Source: Arenicola marina
Taxonomy: Eukaryota > Annelida > Polychaeta > Arenicolidae
NCBI GenBank assembly: GCA_964019135.1
Contig: OZ025249.1
Span: 744,001-808,000, forward strand
Direction of reading: 5' to 3'
Length of the DNA stretch: 64,000 bases
Both the position numbers and the translations under genes were made by a program. The notes under the pieces were generated by a model. It was not told the origin of the DNA. It saw only the letters and a program-made list of their open reading frames with translations, and made no database searches. Below are positions 26,936 through 40,839 of this stretch, piece by piece; positions within the stretch are counted from its first letter, which is position 1, and each line of letters starts with the position of its first letter.

Positions 26936-27411
26936 GGCACTTGTAAATGGCAACTACCTATAATGTCCACCTGACTCAACAGATACACTTGTATATGGCA
27001 ACCCTTGTGTACCACATGACTGACCCGATGCACCTGTAAATGGCAACCCTTGTCTACCACTTGACTCACCAGATACACATGTAAATGGCAACCCTTGTGT
27101 ACCACCTGACTCACCAGAGGCACTTGTAAATGGCAACTACTTGTAATGTCCACCTGACTCACCAGATACACTTGTATATGGCAACCCTTGTGTACCACAT
27201 GACTGACCAGATACACCTGTAAATGGCAACCCTTGTGTACCACCTGACACACCAGACACACATGTAAATGACAATCCTTGTAATGTCTACCGGACTCACC
27301 AGATACACATGTAAATGGCAACCGTTGTGTACCACCTGACTCACTAGATACACTTGTAAATGGTAACCCTTGTGTACCACCTGACTCACCAAATACACAT
27401 GTAAATGGCAA
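26936..27411 (+). repeat. Module U with internal 183 bp tandem pair
   Basis: The monomer variant GAGGCACTTGTAAATGGC occurs twice, at 26936 and 27119, exactly 183 bp apart (three 45 bp monomers plus one 48 bp monomer). The first is followed by TACCTATAATG and GACTGACCCGAT, the second by TACTTGTAATG and GACTGACCAGAT. The same pair is seen at 2582/2765, near 3857/4040, 14733/14916, 34340/34523, 39540/39723, 47573/47756 and 56692/56875. It is reduced to one in unit 4. Confidence 0.85.
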
Positions 27412-28300
27412 CTACCTGTAATGTCCACCTGACTCACCAGATACGCTTGTAAATGGCAACGGTTGTGTACAACCTGACTCACCAGGTACACATGTGAATG
27501 GCAACCCTTGTGTACCACCTGACTCACAAGATACACATGTAAATGGCAACCCTTGTGCACCACCTGACTCACCAGATACACATGTAAATGACAATCCTTG
27601 TGTACCACCGGACTCACCAGATACACTTGTAAATGGTAGCACTTTGTACCACCGGACTCACCAGATACACATATAAATGCAACCCTGGTGCACCACCTGA
27701 CTCACCAGATACACATGTAAGTTGCAACCCCTGTGTACCAACTGACTCACCAGCATTTGTAAATGGCAACCTTTGTGTACCACGTGACTCCCCAGATACA
27801 CTTGTAAATGGCAACCCTTGTGGACCACCTGACTTACCAGATACACTTGTAAATGGCAACCCTTGTGTACCACCTGACTCACCATATACACATGTAAATG
27901 GCAACACTTGTGTACCACCTGACTCACCAGATACTCATGTAAATAGCAACCCTTGTGTACCCCTTGACTCACCAGATACACTTGCAAATGGCAACACTTG
28001 TGTACCGCCTGACTCACCAGATACATATGTAAATGGCAACCCCCTGTAATGTCCACCTGACTCACCTTATACACTTGTGAATTGCAACCCTTTTGTACCA
28101 CCTGACTCACCAGATACACTTGTAAATGGCAACCCTTGTGTACCACCTGACTCACAAGATACACTTGTAAATGGCAACCCTTGTGTACCACATGACTCAC
28201 CAGATACACTGGTAAATGGCAACCATTTTTACCACCTGACTCACCAGATACACTTGTAAATGGCAACCGTTGTGTACAACCTGACTCACCAGGTACACAT
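27412..28300 (+). repeat. Modules V and W (reference copies)
   Basis: V is marked by GATACGCTTGTAAATGGC and by GTAAGTTGCAACCCCTGTG; W by GAATTGCAACCC near its start. The pair lies between U and P2 in units 5, 8 and 10. In units 1, 2, 3, 6 and 7, W is instead followed by CCATTTTGACC and a stretch with GATACCCTTGAAAATGG that leads into module B. V in unit 8 has an internal deletion near 48221. Confidence 0.8.
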
Positions 28301-30441
28301 ATGAATGGCAACCCTTATGTACCACCTGTCTCACCAGATACACTTGTTAATGGCAACCCTTGTGTACCACCTGACTTACCAGATACACTTGTATATGGCA
28401 ACCCTTGTGTACCATATGACTCACCAGATACACTTGTAAATGGCAGACGTTGTGTACCACCTGACTCACCAGATACACTTGTATATGGCAACACTTGGGT
28501 GCCACATGACTCGCCAGATACACCTGTAAATGGCAACCCTTGTGTACCACATGACTCACCAGATACACTGGTAAATGGCAACCATTTTTACCACCTGACT
28601 CACCAGATACACTTGTAAATGGCAACCGTTGTGTACAACGTGACTCACCAGGTACACATAGGAATGACAACCCTTAAGTACCACCTGACTCACTAGATAC
28701 ACTTGTAAATGGCAACCCTTGTGTACCACCTGACTTACCATATACACTTGTATATGGCAACCCTTGTGTACCATATGACTCACCAGATACACTTGTAAAT
28801 GGCAGTTCTTGTGTACCGCCTGACTCACAGATACACTTGTATATGGCAACCCTGGTGTACCACATGACTCGCCAGATACACCTGTAAATGGCAACCCCTG
28901 TGTACCACCTGACACACCAGATACACATGTAAATGACAATCCTTGTAATGTCTACCTGACTCACCAGATACACATGTAAATGGAAACCCTTGTGTACCAC
29001 CTGACTCACCAGATACACTTGTAAATGGCAACCCTTGTGTACCACCTGACTCACCAGACACACTTGTAAATGGCAACACTAGACACCACCTGACTCACCA
29101 GATACACATGTAAATTGCAACCCTTGTGTACCACCTGCCTCAAGAGATACACATGTAAATGGCAACCCTTGTGCACCACCTGACTCACCAGATACACATG
29201 TAAATGGCAACTACCTGTAATGTCCACCTGACTCACCAGATACACTTGCAAATGGCAACCCTGGTGTACCACCTGACTCACCAGATACACATGTGAATGG
29301 CAACCCTTGTGTACCACCTGACTCACCAGATACACATGTAAATGGTAACCCTTGTGTACCACCTGACTCACCAGATACACTTGTAAATGGTAACCCTTGT
29401 GTACCACCTGACTCTTGTAAATGGCAACACTTGTGTACCACCGGACTCACCAGATACACATGTAAATGGCAACCCTTGTGTACCACCTGACTGACCAGAT
29501 ACACATGTAAATGGCAACTACCTGCAATGTCCAGCTGACTCACCAGAAACACTTGCAAAGTGGCAACCTTTGTGTACAGCCTGACTCACCGGATACACAT
29601 GTAAATGGTAACGATTGTGTTCCACCTGACTCACCAGATATACATGTAAATGGCAACCCTTGTGTACCACCTTTACTCACCAGATACACTTGTATATGGC
29701 AACCTTTGTGTACCACATAACTCACCAGATACACTTGTAAATGGCAATCCTTGTGTACGACCAGACTCACCGGATACACATGTAAATGGCAACTACCTGT
29801 AAAGTCCACCTGACTCACCAGATACACTTGTAAATGGCAATCCTTGTGTAGCACCTGACTCACCAGATACACTTGTAAATGGCAACGGTTGTGTACCACC
29901 TGACTCACCAGGTGCACATGTGAATGGCAACCCTTGTGTACCACCTGACTCACCAGATACACTTGTAAATGGCAGCCCTTGTGTACCACCTTTACTCACC
30001 AGATACACTTGTATATGGCAACCTTTGTGTACCACATAACTCACCAGATACACCTGCAAATGGCAACCCTTGTGTACCACCTGACACACCAGATACACAT
30101 GTAAATGGCAAACTTTGCGTACCACCTGACTCACCAGATACTCATGTAAATGGCAACCCTTGTGTACCCCTTGACTCACCAGATACACTTGTAAATGACA
30201 ACCCTTGTGTACCACCTGACTCACCAGATACAATTGTAAATGGCAACACTTTGTACCACCTGACTCACCAGATACACATGTAAATGACAACCCTTGTGCA
30301 CCACATGACTCACCAGATACACGTGTAAATGGCAACCCTTGTGTACCACCTGACTCACCAGATACACATGTAAATGACAACCCTTGTGCACCACCTGACT
30401 CACAAGATACACTTGTAAATGGTAACCCTTGTGTACCACCT

Positions 30442-33400
30442 GACTGAGCCAGATACACTTGTAAATGGCAACCCTTGTGTGCCACCTGACTCACCAGATA
30501 CACATGTAAGTAGCAACACTTGTGTACCACCTGACTCACCAGATACACATGTAAATGGCAACTACCTGTAATGTCCACCTGACTCACCAGATACACTTGT
30601 AAATGGCAACCCTTGTGTACCACCGGACTCATCGGATACACAAGTAAATGGCACACTTTGTGTACCACCTGACTCACCAGATACACTTGCAAATGGCAAC
30701 GGTTGCGTACCACCTGAATCACCAGGTACACGTGTGAATGGAAACCTTGTGTACCATATGACTCACCAGATACACTTGTAAATGGCAGCCCTTGTGTACC
30801 ACCTGTACTCACCAGATACACTTGTATATGGCAAACCTTGTGTACCACATGACTCACCAGATACACCTGTAAATGGCAACCCTTGTGTACCACCTGACAC
30901 ACCAGATACACATGTAAATGACAATCCTTGTAATGTCCACTTGACTTACCAGATACACATGTAAATGGCAACCCTTGTGTACCACATGACTCACCAGATA
31001 CACTTGTAAATGGCAACCCTTGTGTACCACATGACTCACCAGACACACTTGTAAATGGCAACACTTTACACCACCTGACTCGCCAGATACACATGTAAAT
31101 GGCAACCCTTGTGTACCACCTGACTCACCAGATACACCTGTAAATGGCAACCCTTGTGTACCACCTGGCTCACCAGATACACATGTAAATGACAATCCTT
31201 GTGTACCAACGGATTCACAAGATACATATGTAAATGGCAACACTTTGTACCACCGGACTCACCAGATACACATGTAAATGGCAACCCTTGTGTACCACCT
31301 GACTCACAAGATACACATGTCAATGGCAACTACCTGTAATGTCCACATGACTCACCAGATACACTTGCAAATGGCGACCCTGGTGCACCACCTGACTCAC
31401 CAGATACACATGTAAGTTGCAACCCCTGTGTACCACCTGACTCACCAGCACTTGTAAATGGCAACCTTTGTGTACCACGTGACTCCCCAGATACACTTGT
31501 AAATGGCTACCCTTGCGGACCACCTGACTCACAAGATACACTTGTAAATGGCAACCCTTGTGTACCACCTTACTCACCAGATACACATGTAAATGGCAAC
31601 ACTTGTGTACCATATGACCCACCAGATACACATGTAAATGGCAACCCTTGTGTACCACCTGAGTCACCAGATACACATGTAAATGGCAACTACCTGTAAT
31701 GTCCAACTGACTCACCAGATACACATGTAAATGACAACCCTTGTGTACCACCTGACTCACCAGATACACTTGTAAATGTTAGCCCTTGTGTACCACCTGA
31801 CTCACCAGATACACTTGTAAATGGCAACGGTTGTGTACCACCTGACTCACCAGGTACACATGTGAATGGCAACCCTTGTGTACCACCTGACTCACCAGAT
31901 ACACTTGTAAATGGCAGCCCTTGTGTACCACCTGTACCCTCCAGATACACTTGTATATGGCAACCCTTGTGTACCACATGACTCACCAGATACACCTGTA
32001 AATGGCAACTCTTGTGTACCACCTGACACACCGGATGCACATGTAAATGACAATCCTCGTAATGGCCACCTGACTTACGAGATACACATGTAAATGGCAA
32101 CCCTTGTGTACCACCTGACTCACCAGATACACTTGTAAATGGCAACCCTTGTGTACCGCCTGACTCACCAGATACATTTGTAAATGGCAACACTTTGTAC
32201 CACCTGGCTCACCAGATACACATGTAAATGACAATCCTTGTGTACCACCGGACTCACCAGATACACATGTAATTACCAATCCTTGTGTACCACCGGACTC
32301 ACCAGATACAAATGTAAATGGCAACACTTTGTACCACCGGACTCACCAGATACACATGTAAATGGCAACCCTTGTGTACCACCTGACTCACAAGATACAC
32401 ATGTAAATGGCAACTACCTGTAACGTCCTCCTGACTCACCAGATACACTTGCAAATGGCAAGCCTGGTGTACCACCTGACTCACCAGATACACATGTAAG
32501 CTGCAACCCCTGTGTACCAGCTGACTCACCAGCACTTGTAAATGGCAACCTTTGTGTACCACGTGACTCCCCAGACACACTTGTAAATGGCAACCCTTGT
32601 GTACCACCTTACTTACCATATACACATGTAAATGGTAGCACTTGTGTACCACCTGACTCACCAGATATACATGTAAATGGCAACCCTTGTGTACCACCTT
32701 ACTCACGTGATACACTTGTAAATGGCAACCCTTGTGTACCACCTGACTCACCAGATACACATGTAAATGGCAACCCTTGCGTACCACCTGACTCACAAGA
32801 TACAGTTGTAAATGGCAACCATTTTTACCACCTGACTCACCAGATACACTTGTAAATGGCAACCGTTGTGTACAACCTGACTCACCAGGTACACATATGA
32901 ATGGCAACCCTTATGTACCACCTGTCTCACCAGATACACTTGTTAATGGCAACCCTTGTGTACCACCTGACTTACCAGATACACTTGTATATGGCAACCC
33001 TTGTGTACCATATGACTCACCAGATACACTTGTAAATGGCAGACGTTGTGTACCACCTGACTCACCAGATACACTTGTATATGGCAACACTTGGGTGCCA
33101 CATGACTCGCCAGATACACCTGTAAATGGCAACCCTTGTGTACCACATGACTCACCAGATACACTGGTAAATGGCAACCATTTTTACCACCTGACTCACC
33201 AGATACACTTGTAAATGGCAGCGCTTGTGTACCACCTGTACTCACCAGATACACTTGTATATGGCAACCCTTGTGTACCACATGACTCACCAGATACACC
33301 TGTAAATGGCAACCCTTGTGTACCACCTGACACACCAGATACACATGTAAATGACAATCCTTGTAATGTCCACCTGACTTACCAGATACACATGTAAATG

Positions 33401-35640
33401 GCAACCCTTTTGTACCACCTGACTCACCAGATACACTTGTAAATGGCAACCCTTGTGTACCACCTGACTCACCAGATACACTTGTAAATGGCAACACTTT
33501 GTACCACCTGACTCGCCAGATACACATGTAAATGGCAACCCTTGTGTACCACCTGACTCACCAGATACACCTGTAAATGGCATCTACCTGTAATGTCCAC
33601 CGGACTCACCAGATACACTTGTAAATGGCAACACTTTGTACCACCGGACTCACCAGATACACATGTGAATGGCAACCCTTGTGTACCACTTGACTCACCA
33701 GATACACTTGTAAATGGCAACCCTTGTGTACCACCTGACTCACCAGATACACATGTAAATGGTAACCCTTGTGTACCACCTGACTCACTAGATACACTTG
33801 CAAATGGTAACCCTTGTGTACCACCTGACTCCGCCAGATACACTTGTAAATGGCAACACTTGTGTACCACCTGACTCACCAGATACACATGTAAATGGCA
33901 ACCCTTGTGTACCAGCTGACTCACCAGATACAAATGTAAATGGCAACTACCTGCAATGTCCACCTGACTCACCAGATTCACTTGCAAAATGGCAACCTTT
34001 GTGTACAACCTGACTCACCGGATACACATGTAAATGGCAACGATTGTGTACCACCTGAATCACCAGATATACATGTAAATGGCAACCCTTGTGTACCACC
34101 TGACTCACCAGATACACTTGTAAATGGTAACCCGTGTGTACCACCTGACTCAGCCAGATACACTAGTAAATGGCAACCCTTGTGTGCCACCTGACTCACC
34201 AGATACACATGTAAATGGCAACGATTGTGTACCACCTGACTCAACAGATACACATGTAAATGGCAACTACCTGTAATGTCCACCTGACTCACCAGATACA
34301 CTTGTAAATGGCAACCCTTGTGTACCACCTGACTCACCAGAGGCACTTGTAAATGGCAACTACCTATAATGTCCACCTGACTCACCAGATACACTTGTAT
34401 ATGGCAACCCTTGTGTACCACATGACTGACCAGATACACCTGTAAATGGCAACCCTTGTCTACCACTTGACTCACCAGATACACATGTAAATGGCAACCC
34501 TTGTGTACCACCTGACTCACCAGAGGCACTTGTAAATGGCAACTACTTGTAATGTCCACCTGACTCACCAGATACACTTGTATATGGCAACCCTTGTGTA
34601 CCACATGACTGACCAGATACACCTGTAAATGGTAACCCTTGTGTACCACCTGACACACCAGACACACATGTAAATGACAATCCTTGTAATGTCTACCGGA
34701 CTCACCAGATACACATGTAAATGGCAACCGTTGTGTACCACCTGACTCACTAGATACACTTGTAAATGGTAACCCTTGTGTACCACCTGACTCACAAGAT
34801 ACACATGTAAATGGCAACCCTTGTGCACCACCTGACTCACCAGATACACATGTAAATGAGAATCCTTGTGTACCACCGGACTCACCAGATACACTTGTAA
34901 ATGGTAGCACTTTGTACCACCGGACTCACCAGATACACATATAAATGGCAACCCTGGTGCACCACCTGACTCACCAGATACACATGTAAGTTGCAACCCC
35001 TGTGTACCACCTGACTCACCAGCATTTGTAAATGGCAACCTTTGTGTACCACGTGACTCCCCAGATACACTTGTAAATGGCAACCCTTGTGGACCACCTG
35101 ACTTACCAGATACACTTGTAAATGGCAACCCTTGTGTACCACCTGACTCACCATATACACATGTAAATGGCAACACTTGTGTACCACCTGACTCACCAGA
35201 TACTCATGTAAATGGCAACCCTTGTGTACCCCTTGACTCACCAGATACACTTGCAAATGGCAACACTTGTGTACCGCCTGACTCACCAGATACATATGTA
35301 AATGGCAACCCCCTGTAATGTCCACCTGACTCACCATATACACTTATGAATTGCAACCCTTTTGTACCACCTGACTCACCAGATACACTTGTAAATGGCA
35401 ACCATTTTGACCACCTGACTCACCAGATACACTTGTAAATGGCAACCGTTGTGTACAACCTGACTCACCAGGTACACATATGAATGGCAACCCTTGTGTA
35501 CCACCTGACTCACCAGATACACTTGTATATGGCAACCCTTGTGTACCACATGACTCACCAGATACCCTTGAAAATGGCAGCCCTTGTGTACCACCTGACT
35601 CACAGATACACTTGTAAATGGCAACCCTTGTGTACCACAT
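30442..35640 (+). repeat. 5.2 kb tandem duplication, copy 1
   Basis: It runs from the GACTGAGCC monomer at the end of Y (30442) to TGTACCACAT just before 35641. Corresponding landmarks in copy 2 lie exactly 5,199 bp away throughout, so no indel separates the copies. I noticed about eight substitutions by eye, for example at 31014, 31030, 31998, 32635, 32663, 34430 and 35627 and their partners. Confidence 0.93.
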
Positions 35641-38095
35641 GACTGAGCCAGATACACTTGTAAATGGCAACCCTTGTGTGCCACCTGACTCACCAGATAC
35701 ACATGTAAGTAGCAACACTTGTGTACCACCTGACTCACCAGATACACATGTAAATGGCAACTACCTGTAATGTCCACCTGACTCACCAGATACACTTGTA
35801 AATGGCAACCCTTGTGTACCACCGGACTCATCGGATACACAAGTAAATGGCACACTTTGTGTACCACCTGACTCACCAGATACACTTGCAAATGGCAACG
35901 GTTGCGTACCACCTGAATCACCAGGTACACGTGTGAATGGAAACCTTGTGTACCATATGACTCACCAGATACACTTGTAAATGGCAGCCCTTGTGTACCA
36001 CCTGTACTCACCAGATACACTTGTATATGGCAAACCTTGTGTACCACATGACTCACCAGATACACCTGTAAATGGCAACCCTTGTGTACCACCTGACACA
36101 CCAGATACACATGTAAATGACAATCCTTGTAATGTCCACTTGACTTACCAGATACACATGTAAATGGCAACCCTTGTGTACCACATGACTCACCAGATAC
36201 ACTTGTAAATGGTAACCCTTGTGTACCACCTGACTCACCAGACACACTTGTAAATGGCAACACTTTACACCACCTGACTCGCCAGATACACATGTAAATG
36301 GCAACCCTTGTGTACCACCTGACTCACCAGATACACCTGTAAATGGCAACCCTTGTGTACCACCTGGCTCACCAGATACACATGTAAATGACAATCCTTG
36401 TGTACCAACGGATTCACAAGATACATATGTAAATGGCAACACTTTGTACCACCGGACTCACCAGATACACATGTAAATGGCAACCCTTGTGTACCACCTG
36501 ACTCACAAGATACACATGTCAATGGCAACTACCTGTAATGTCCACATGACTCACCAGATACACTTGCAAATGGCGACCCTGGTGCACCACCTGACTCACC
36601 AGATACACATGTAAGTTGCAACCCCTGTGTACCACCTGACTCACCAGCACTTGTAAATGGCAACCTTTGTGTACCACGTGACTCCCCAGATACACTTGTA
36701 AATGGCTACCCTTGCGGACCACCTGACTCACAAGATACACTTGTAAATGGCAACCCTTGTGTACCACCTTACTCACCAGATACACATGTAAATGGCAACA
36801 CTTGTGTACCATATGACCCACCAGATACACATGTAAATGGCAACCCTTGTGTACCACCTGAGTCACCAGATACACATGTAAATGGCAACTACCTGTAATG
36901 TCCAACTGACTCACCAGATACACATGTAAATGACAACCCTTGTGTACCACCTGACTCACCAGATACACTTGTAAATGTTAGCCCTTGTGTACCACCTGAC
37001 TCACCAGATACACTTGTAAATGGCAACGGTTGTGTACCACCTGACTCACCAGGTACACATGTGAATGGCAACCCTTGTGTACCACCTGACTCACCAGATA
37101 CACTTGTAAATGGCAGCCCTTGTGTACCACCTGTACCCTCCAGATACACTTGTATATGGCAACCCTTGTGTACCACATGACTCACCAGATACACCTGTAA
37201 ATTGCAACTCTTGTGTACCACCTGACACACCGGATGCACATGTAAATGACAATCCTCGTAATGGCCACCTGACTTACGAGATACACATGTAAATGGCAAC
37301 CCTTGTGTACCACCTGACTCACCAGATACACTTGTAAATGGCAACCCTTGTGTACCGCCTGACTCACCAGATACATTTGTAAATGGCAACACTTTGTACC
37401 ACCTGGCTCACCAGATACACATGTAAATGACAATCCTTGTGTACCACCGGACTCACCAGATACACATGTAATTACCAATCCTTGTGTACCACCGGACTCA
37501 CCAGATACAAATGTAAATGGCAACACTTTGTACCACCGGACTCACCAGATACACATGTAAATGGCAACCCTTGTGTACCACCTGACTCACAAGATACACA
37601 TGTAAATGGCAACTACCTGTAACGTCCTCCTGACTCACCAGATACACTTGCAAATGGCAAGCCTGGTGTACCACCTGACTCACCAGATACACATGTAAGC
37701 TGCAACCCCTGTGTACCAGCTGACTCACCAGCACTTGTAAATGGCAACCTTTGTGTACCACGTGACTCCCCAGACACACTTGTAAATGGCAACCCTTGTG
37801 TACCACCTTACTTACCATATACACATGTAAATGGTAACACTTGTGTACCACCTGACTCACCTGATATACATGTAAATGGCAACCCTTGTGTACCACCTTA
37901 CTCACGTGATACACTTGTAAATGGCAACCCTTGTGTACCACCTGACTCACCAGATACACATGTAAATGGCAACCCTTGCGTACCACCTGACTCACAAGAT
38001 ACAGTTGTAAATGGCAACCATTTTTACCACCTGACTCACCAGATACACTTGTAAATGGCAACCGTTGTGTACAACCTGACTCACCAGGTACACAT
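32897..38095 (+). repeat. Unit 6: superunit created by the 5.2 kb duplication (5,199 bp)
   Basis: Order: P1 32897, Q 33215, S 33593, T 33940, U, V about 34790, W about 35322, junction at 35641 into the end of Y, Z 35981, A about 36537, B 37110, C 37437. Its length equals the duplication period, as expected if the unit was generated by that event. Confidence 0.87.
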
Positions 38096-40839
38096 ATGAA
38101 TGGCAACCCTTATGTACCACCTGTCTCACCAGATACACTTGTTAATGGCAACCCTTGTGTACCACCTGACTTACCAGATACACTTGTATATGGCAACCCT
38201 TGTGTACCATATGACTCACCAGATACACTTGTAAATGGCAGACGTTGTGTACCACCTGACTCACCAGATACACTTGTATATGGCAACACTTGGGTGCCAC
38301 ATGACTCGCCAGATACACCTGTAAATGGCAACCCTTGTGTACCACATGACTCACCAGATACACTGGTAAATGGCAACCATTTTTACCACCTGACTCACCA
38401 GATACACTTGTAAATGGCAGCGCTTGTGTACCACCTGTACTCACCAGATACACTTGTATATGGCAACCCTTGTGTACCACATGACTCACCAGATACACCT
38501 GTAAATGGCAACCCTTGTGTACCACCTGACACACCAGATACACATGTAAATGACAATCCTTGTAATGTCCACCTGACTTACCAGATACACATGTAAATGG
38601 CAACCCTTTTGTACCACCTGACTCACCAGATACACTTGTAAATGGCAACCCTTGTGTACCACCTGACTCACCAGATACACTTGTAAATGGCAACACTTTG
38701 TACCACCTGACTCGCCAGATACACATGTAAATGGCAACCCTTGTGTACCACCTGACTCACCAGATACACCTGTAAATGGCATCTACCTGTAATGTCCACC
38801 GGACTCACCAGATACACTTGTAAATGGCAACACTTTGTACCACCGGACTCACCAGATACACATGTGAATGGCAACCCTTGTGTACCACTTGACTCACCAG
38901 ATACACTTGTAAATGGCAACCCTTGTGTACCACCTGACTCACCAGATACACATGTAAATGGTAACCCTTGTGTACCACCTGACTCACTAGATACACTTGC
39001 AAATGGTAACCCTTGTGTACCACCTGACTCCGCCAGATACACTTGTAAATGGCAACACTTGTGTACCACCTGACTCACCAGATACACATGTAAATGGCAA
39101 CCCTTGTGTACCAGCTGACTCACCAGATACAAATGTAAATGGCAACTACCTGCAATGTCCACCTGACTCACCAGATTCACTTGCAAAATGGCAACCTTTG
39201 TGTACAACCTGACTCACCGGATACACATGTAAATGGCAACGATTGTGTACCACCTGAATCACCAGATATACATGTAAATGGCAACCCTTGTGTACCACCT
39301 GACTCACCAGATACACTTGTAAATGGTAACCCGTGTGTACCACCTGACTCAGCCAGATACACTAGTAAATGGCAACCCTTGTGTGCCACCTGACTCACCA
39401 GATACACATGTAAATGGCAACGATTGTGTACCACCTGACTCAACAGATACACATGTAAATGGCAACTACCTGTAATGTCCACCTGACTCACCAGATACAC
39501 TTGTAAATGGCAACCCTTGTGTACCACCTGACTCACCAGAGGCACTTGTAAATGGCAACTACCTATAATGTCCACCTGACTCACCAGATACACTTGTATA
39601 TGGCAACCCTTGTGTACCACATGACTGACCCGATACACCTGTAAATGGCAACCCTTGTCTACCACTTGACTCACCAGATACACATGTAAATGGCAACCCT
39701 TGTGTACCACCTGACTCACCAGAGGCACTTGTAAATGGCAACTACTTGTAATGTCCACCTGACTCACCAGATACACTTGTATATGGCAACCCTTGTGTAC
39801 CACATGACTGACCAGATACACCTGTAAATGGTAACCCTTGTGTACCACCTGACACACCAGACACACATGTAAATGACAATCCTTGTAATGTCTACCGGAC
39901 TCACCAGATACACATGTAAATGGCAACCGTTGTGTACCACCTGACTCACTAGATACACTTGTAAATGGTAACCCTTGTGTACCACCTGACTCACAAGATA
40001 CACATGTAAATGGCAACCCTTGTGCACCACCTGACTCACCAGATACACATGTAAATGAGAATCCTTGTGTACCACCGGACTCACCAGATACACTTGTAAA
40101 TGGTAGCACTTTGTACCACCGGACTCACCAGATACACATATAAATGGCAACCCTGGTGCACCACCTGACTCACCAGATACACATGTAAGTTGCAACCCCT
40201 GTGTACCACCTGACTCACCAGCATTTGTAAATGGCAACCTTTGTGTACCACGTGACTCCCCAGATACACTTGTAAATGGCAACCCTTGTGGACCACCTGA
40301 CTTACCAGATACACTTGTAAATGGCAACCCTTGTGTACCACCTGACTCACCATATACACATGTAAATGGCAACACTTGTGTACCACCTGACTCACCAGAT
40401 ACTCATGTAAATGGCAACCCTTGTGTACCCCTTGACTCACCAGATACACTTGCAAATGGCAACACTTGTGTACCGCCTGACTCACCAGATACATATGTAA
40501 ATGGCAACCCCCTGTAATGTCCACCTGACTCACCATATACACTTATGAATTGCAACCCTTTTGTACCACCTGACTCACCAGATACACTTGTAAATGGCAA
40601 CCATTTTGACCACCTGACTCACCAGATACACTTGTAAATGGCAACCGTTGTGTACAACCTGACTCACCAGGTACACATATGAATGGCAACCCTTGTGTAC
40701 CACCTGACTCACCAGATACACTTGTATATGGCAACCCTTGTGTACCACATGACTCACCAGATACCCTTGAAAATGGCAGCCCTTGTGTACCACCTGACTC
40801 ACAGATACACTTGTAAATGGCAACCTTTGTGTACCACAT
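35641..40839 (+). repeat. 5.2 kb tandem duplication, copy 2
   Basis: This is the second copy of 30442-35640. The original continuation after the copy end is seen at 40840 (GACTCGCCAGATGCACC). At the internal join the sequence instead switches to GACTGAGCCAGATAC. The few differences and the absence of indels point to a recent event. Confidence 0.93.

Larger units (their letters stand above)
25491..32896 (+). repeat. Unit 5: full-order superunit (7,406 bp)
   Basis: Order: P1 25491, Q 25809, S 26187, T about 26534, U 26936, V 27494, W about 28050, P2 28301, R 28660, X 29511 (shortened), Y 29969, Z 30782, A about 31338, B 31911, C 32238. Its right part from 30442 is the start of the first copy of the 5.2 kb duplication. 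Confidence 0.86.
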
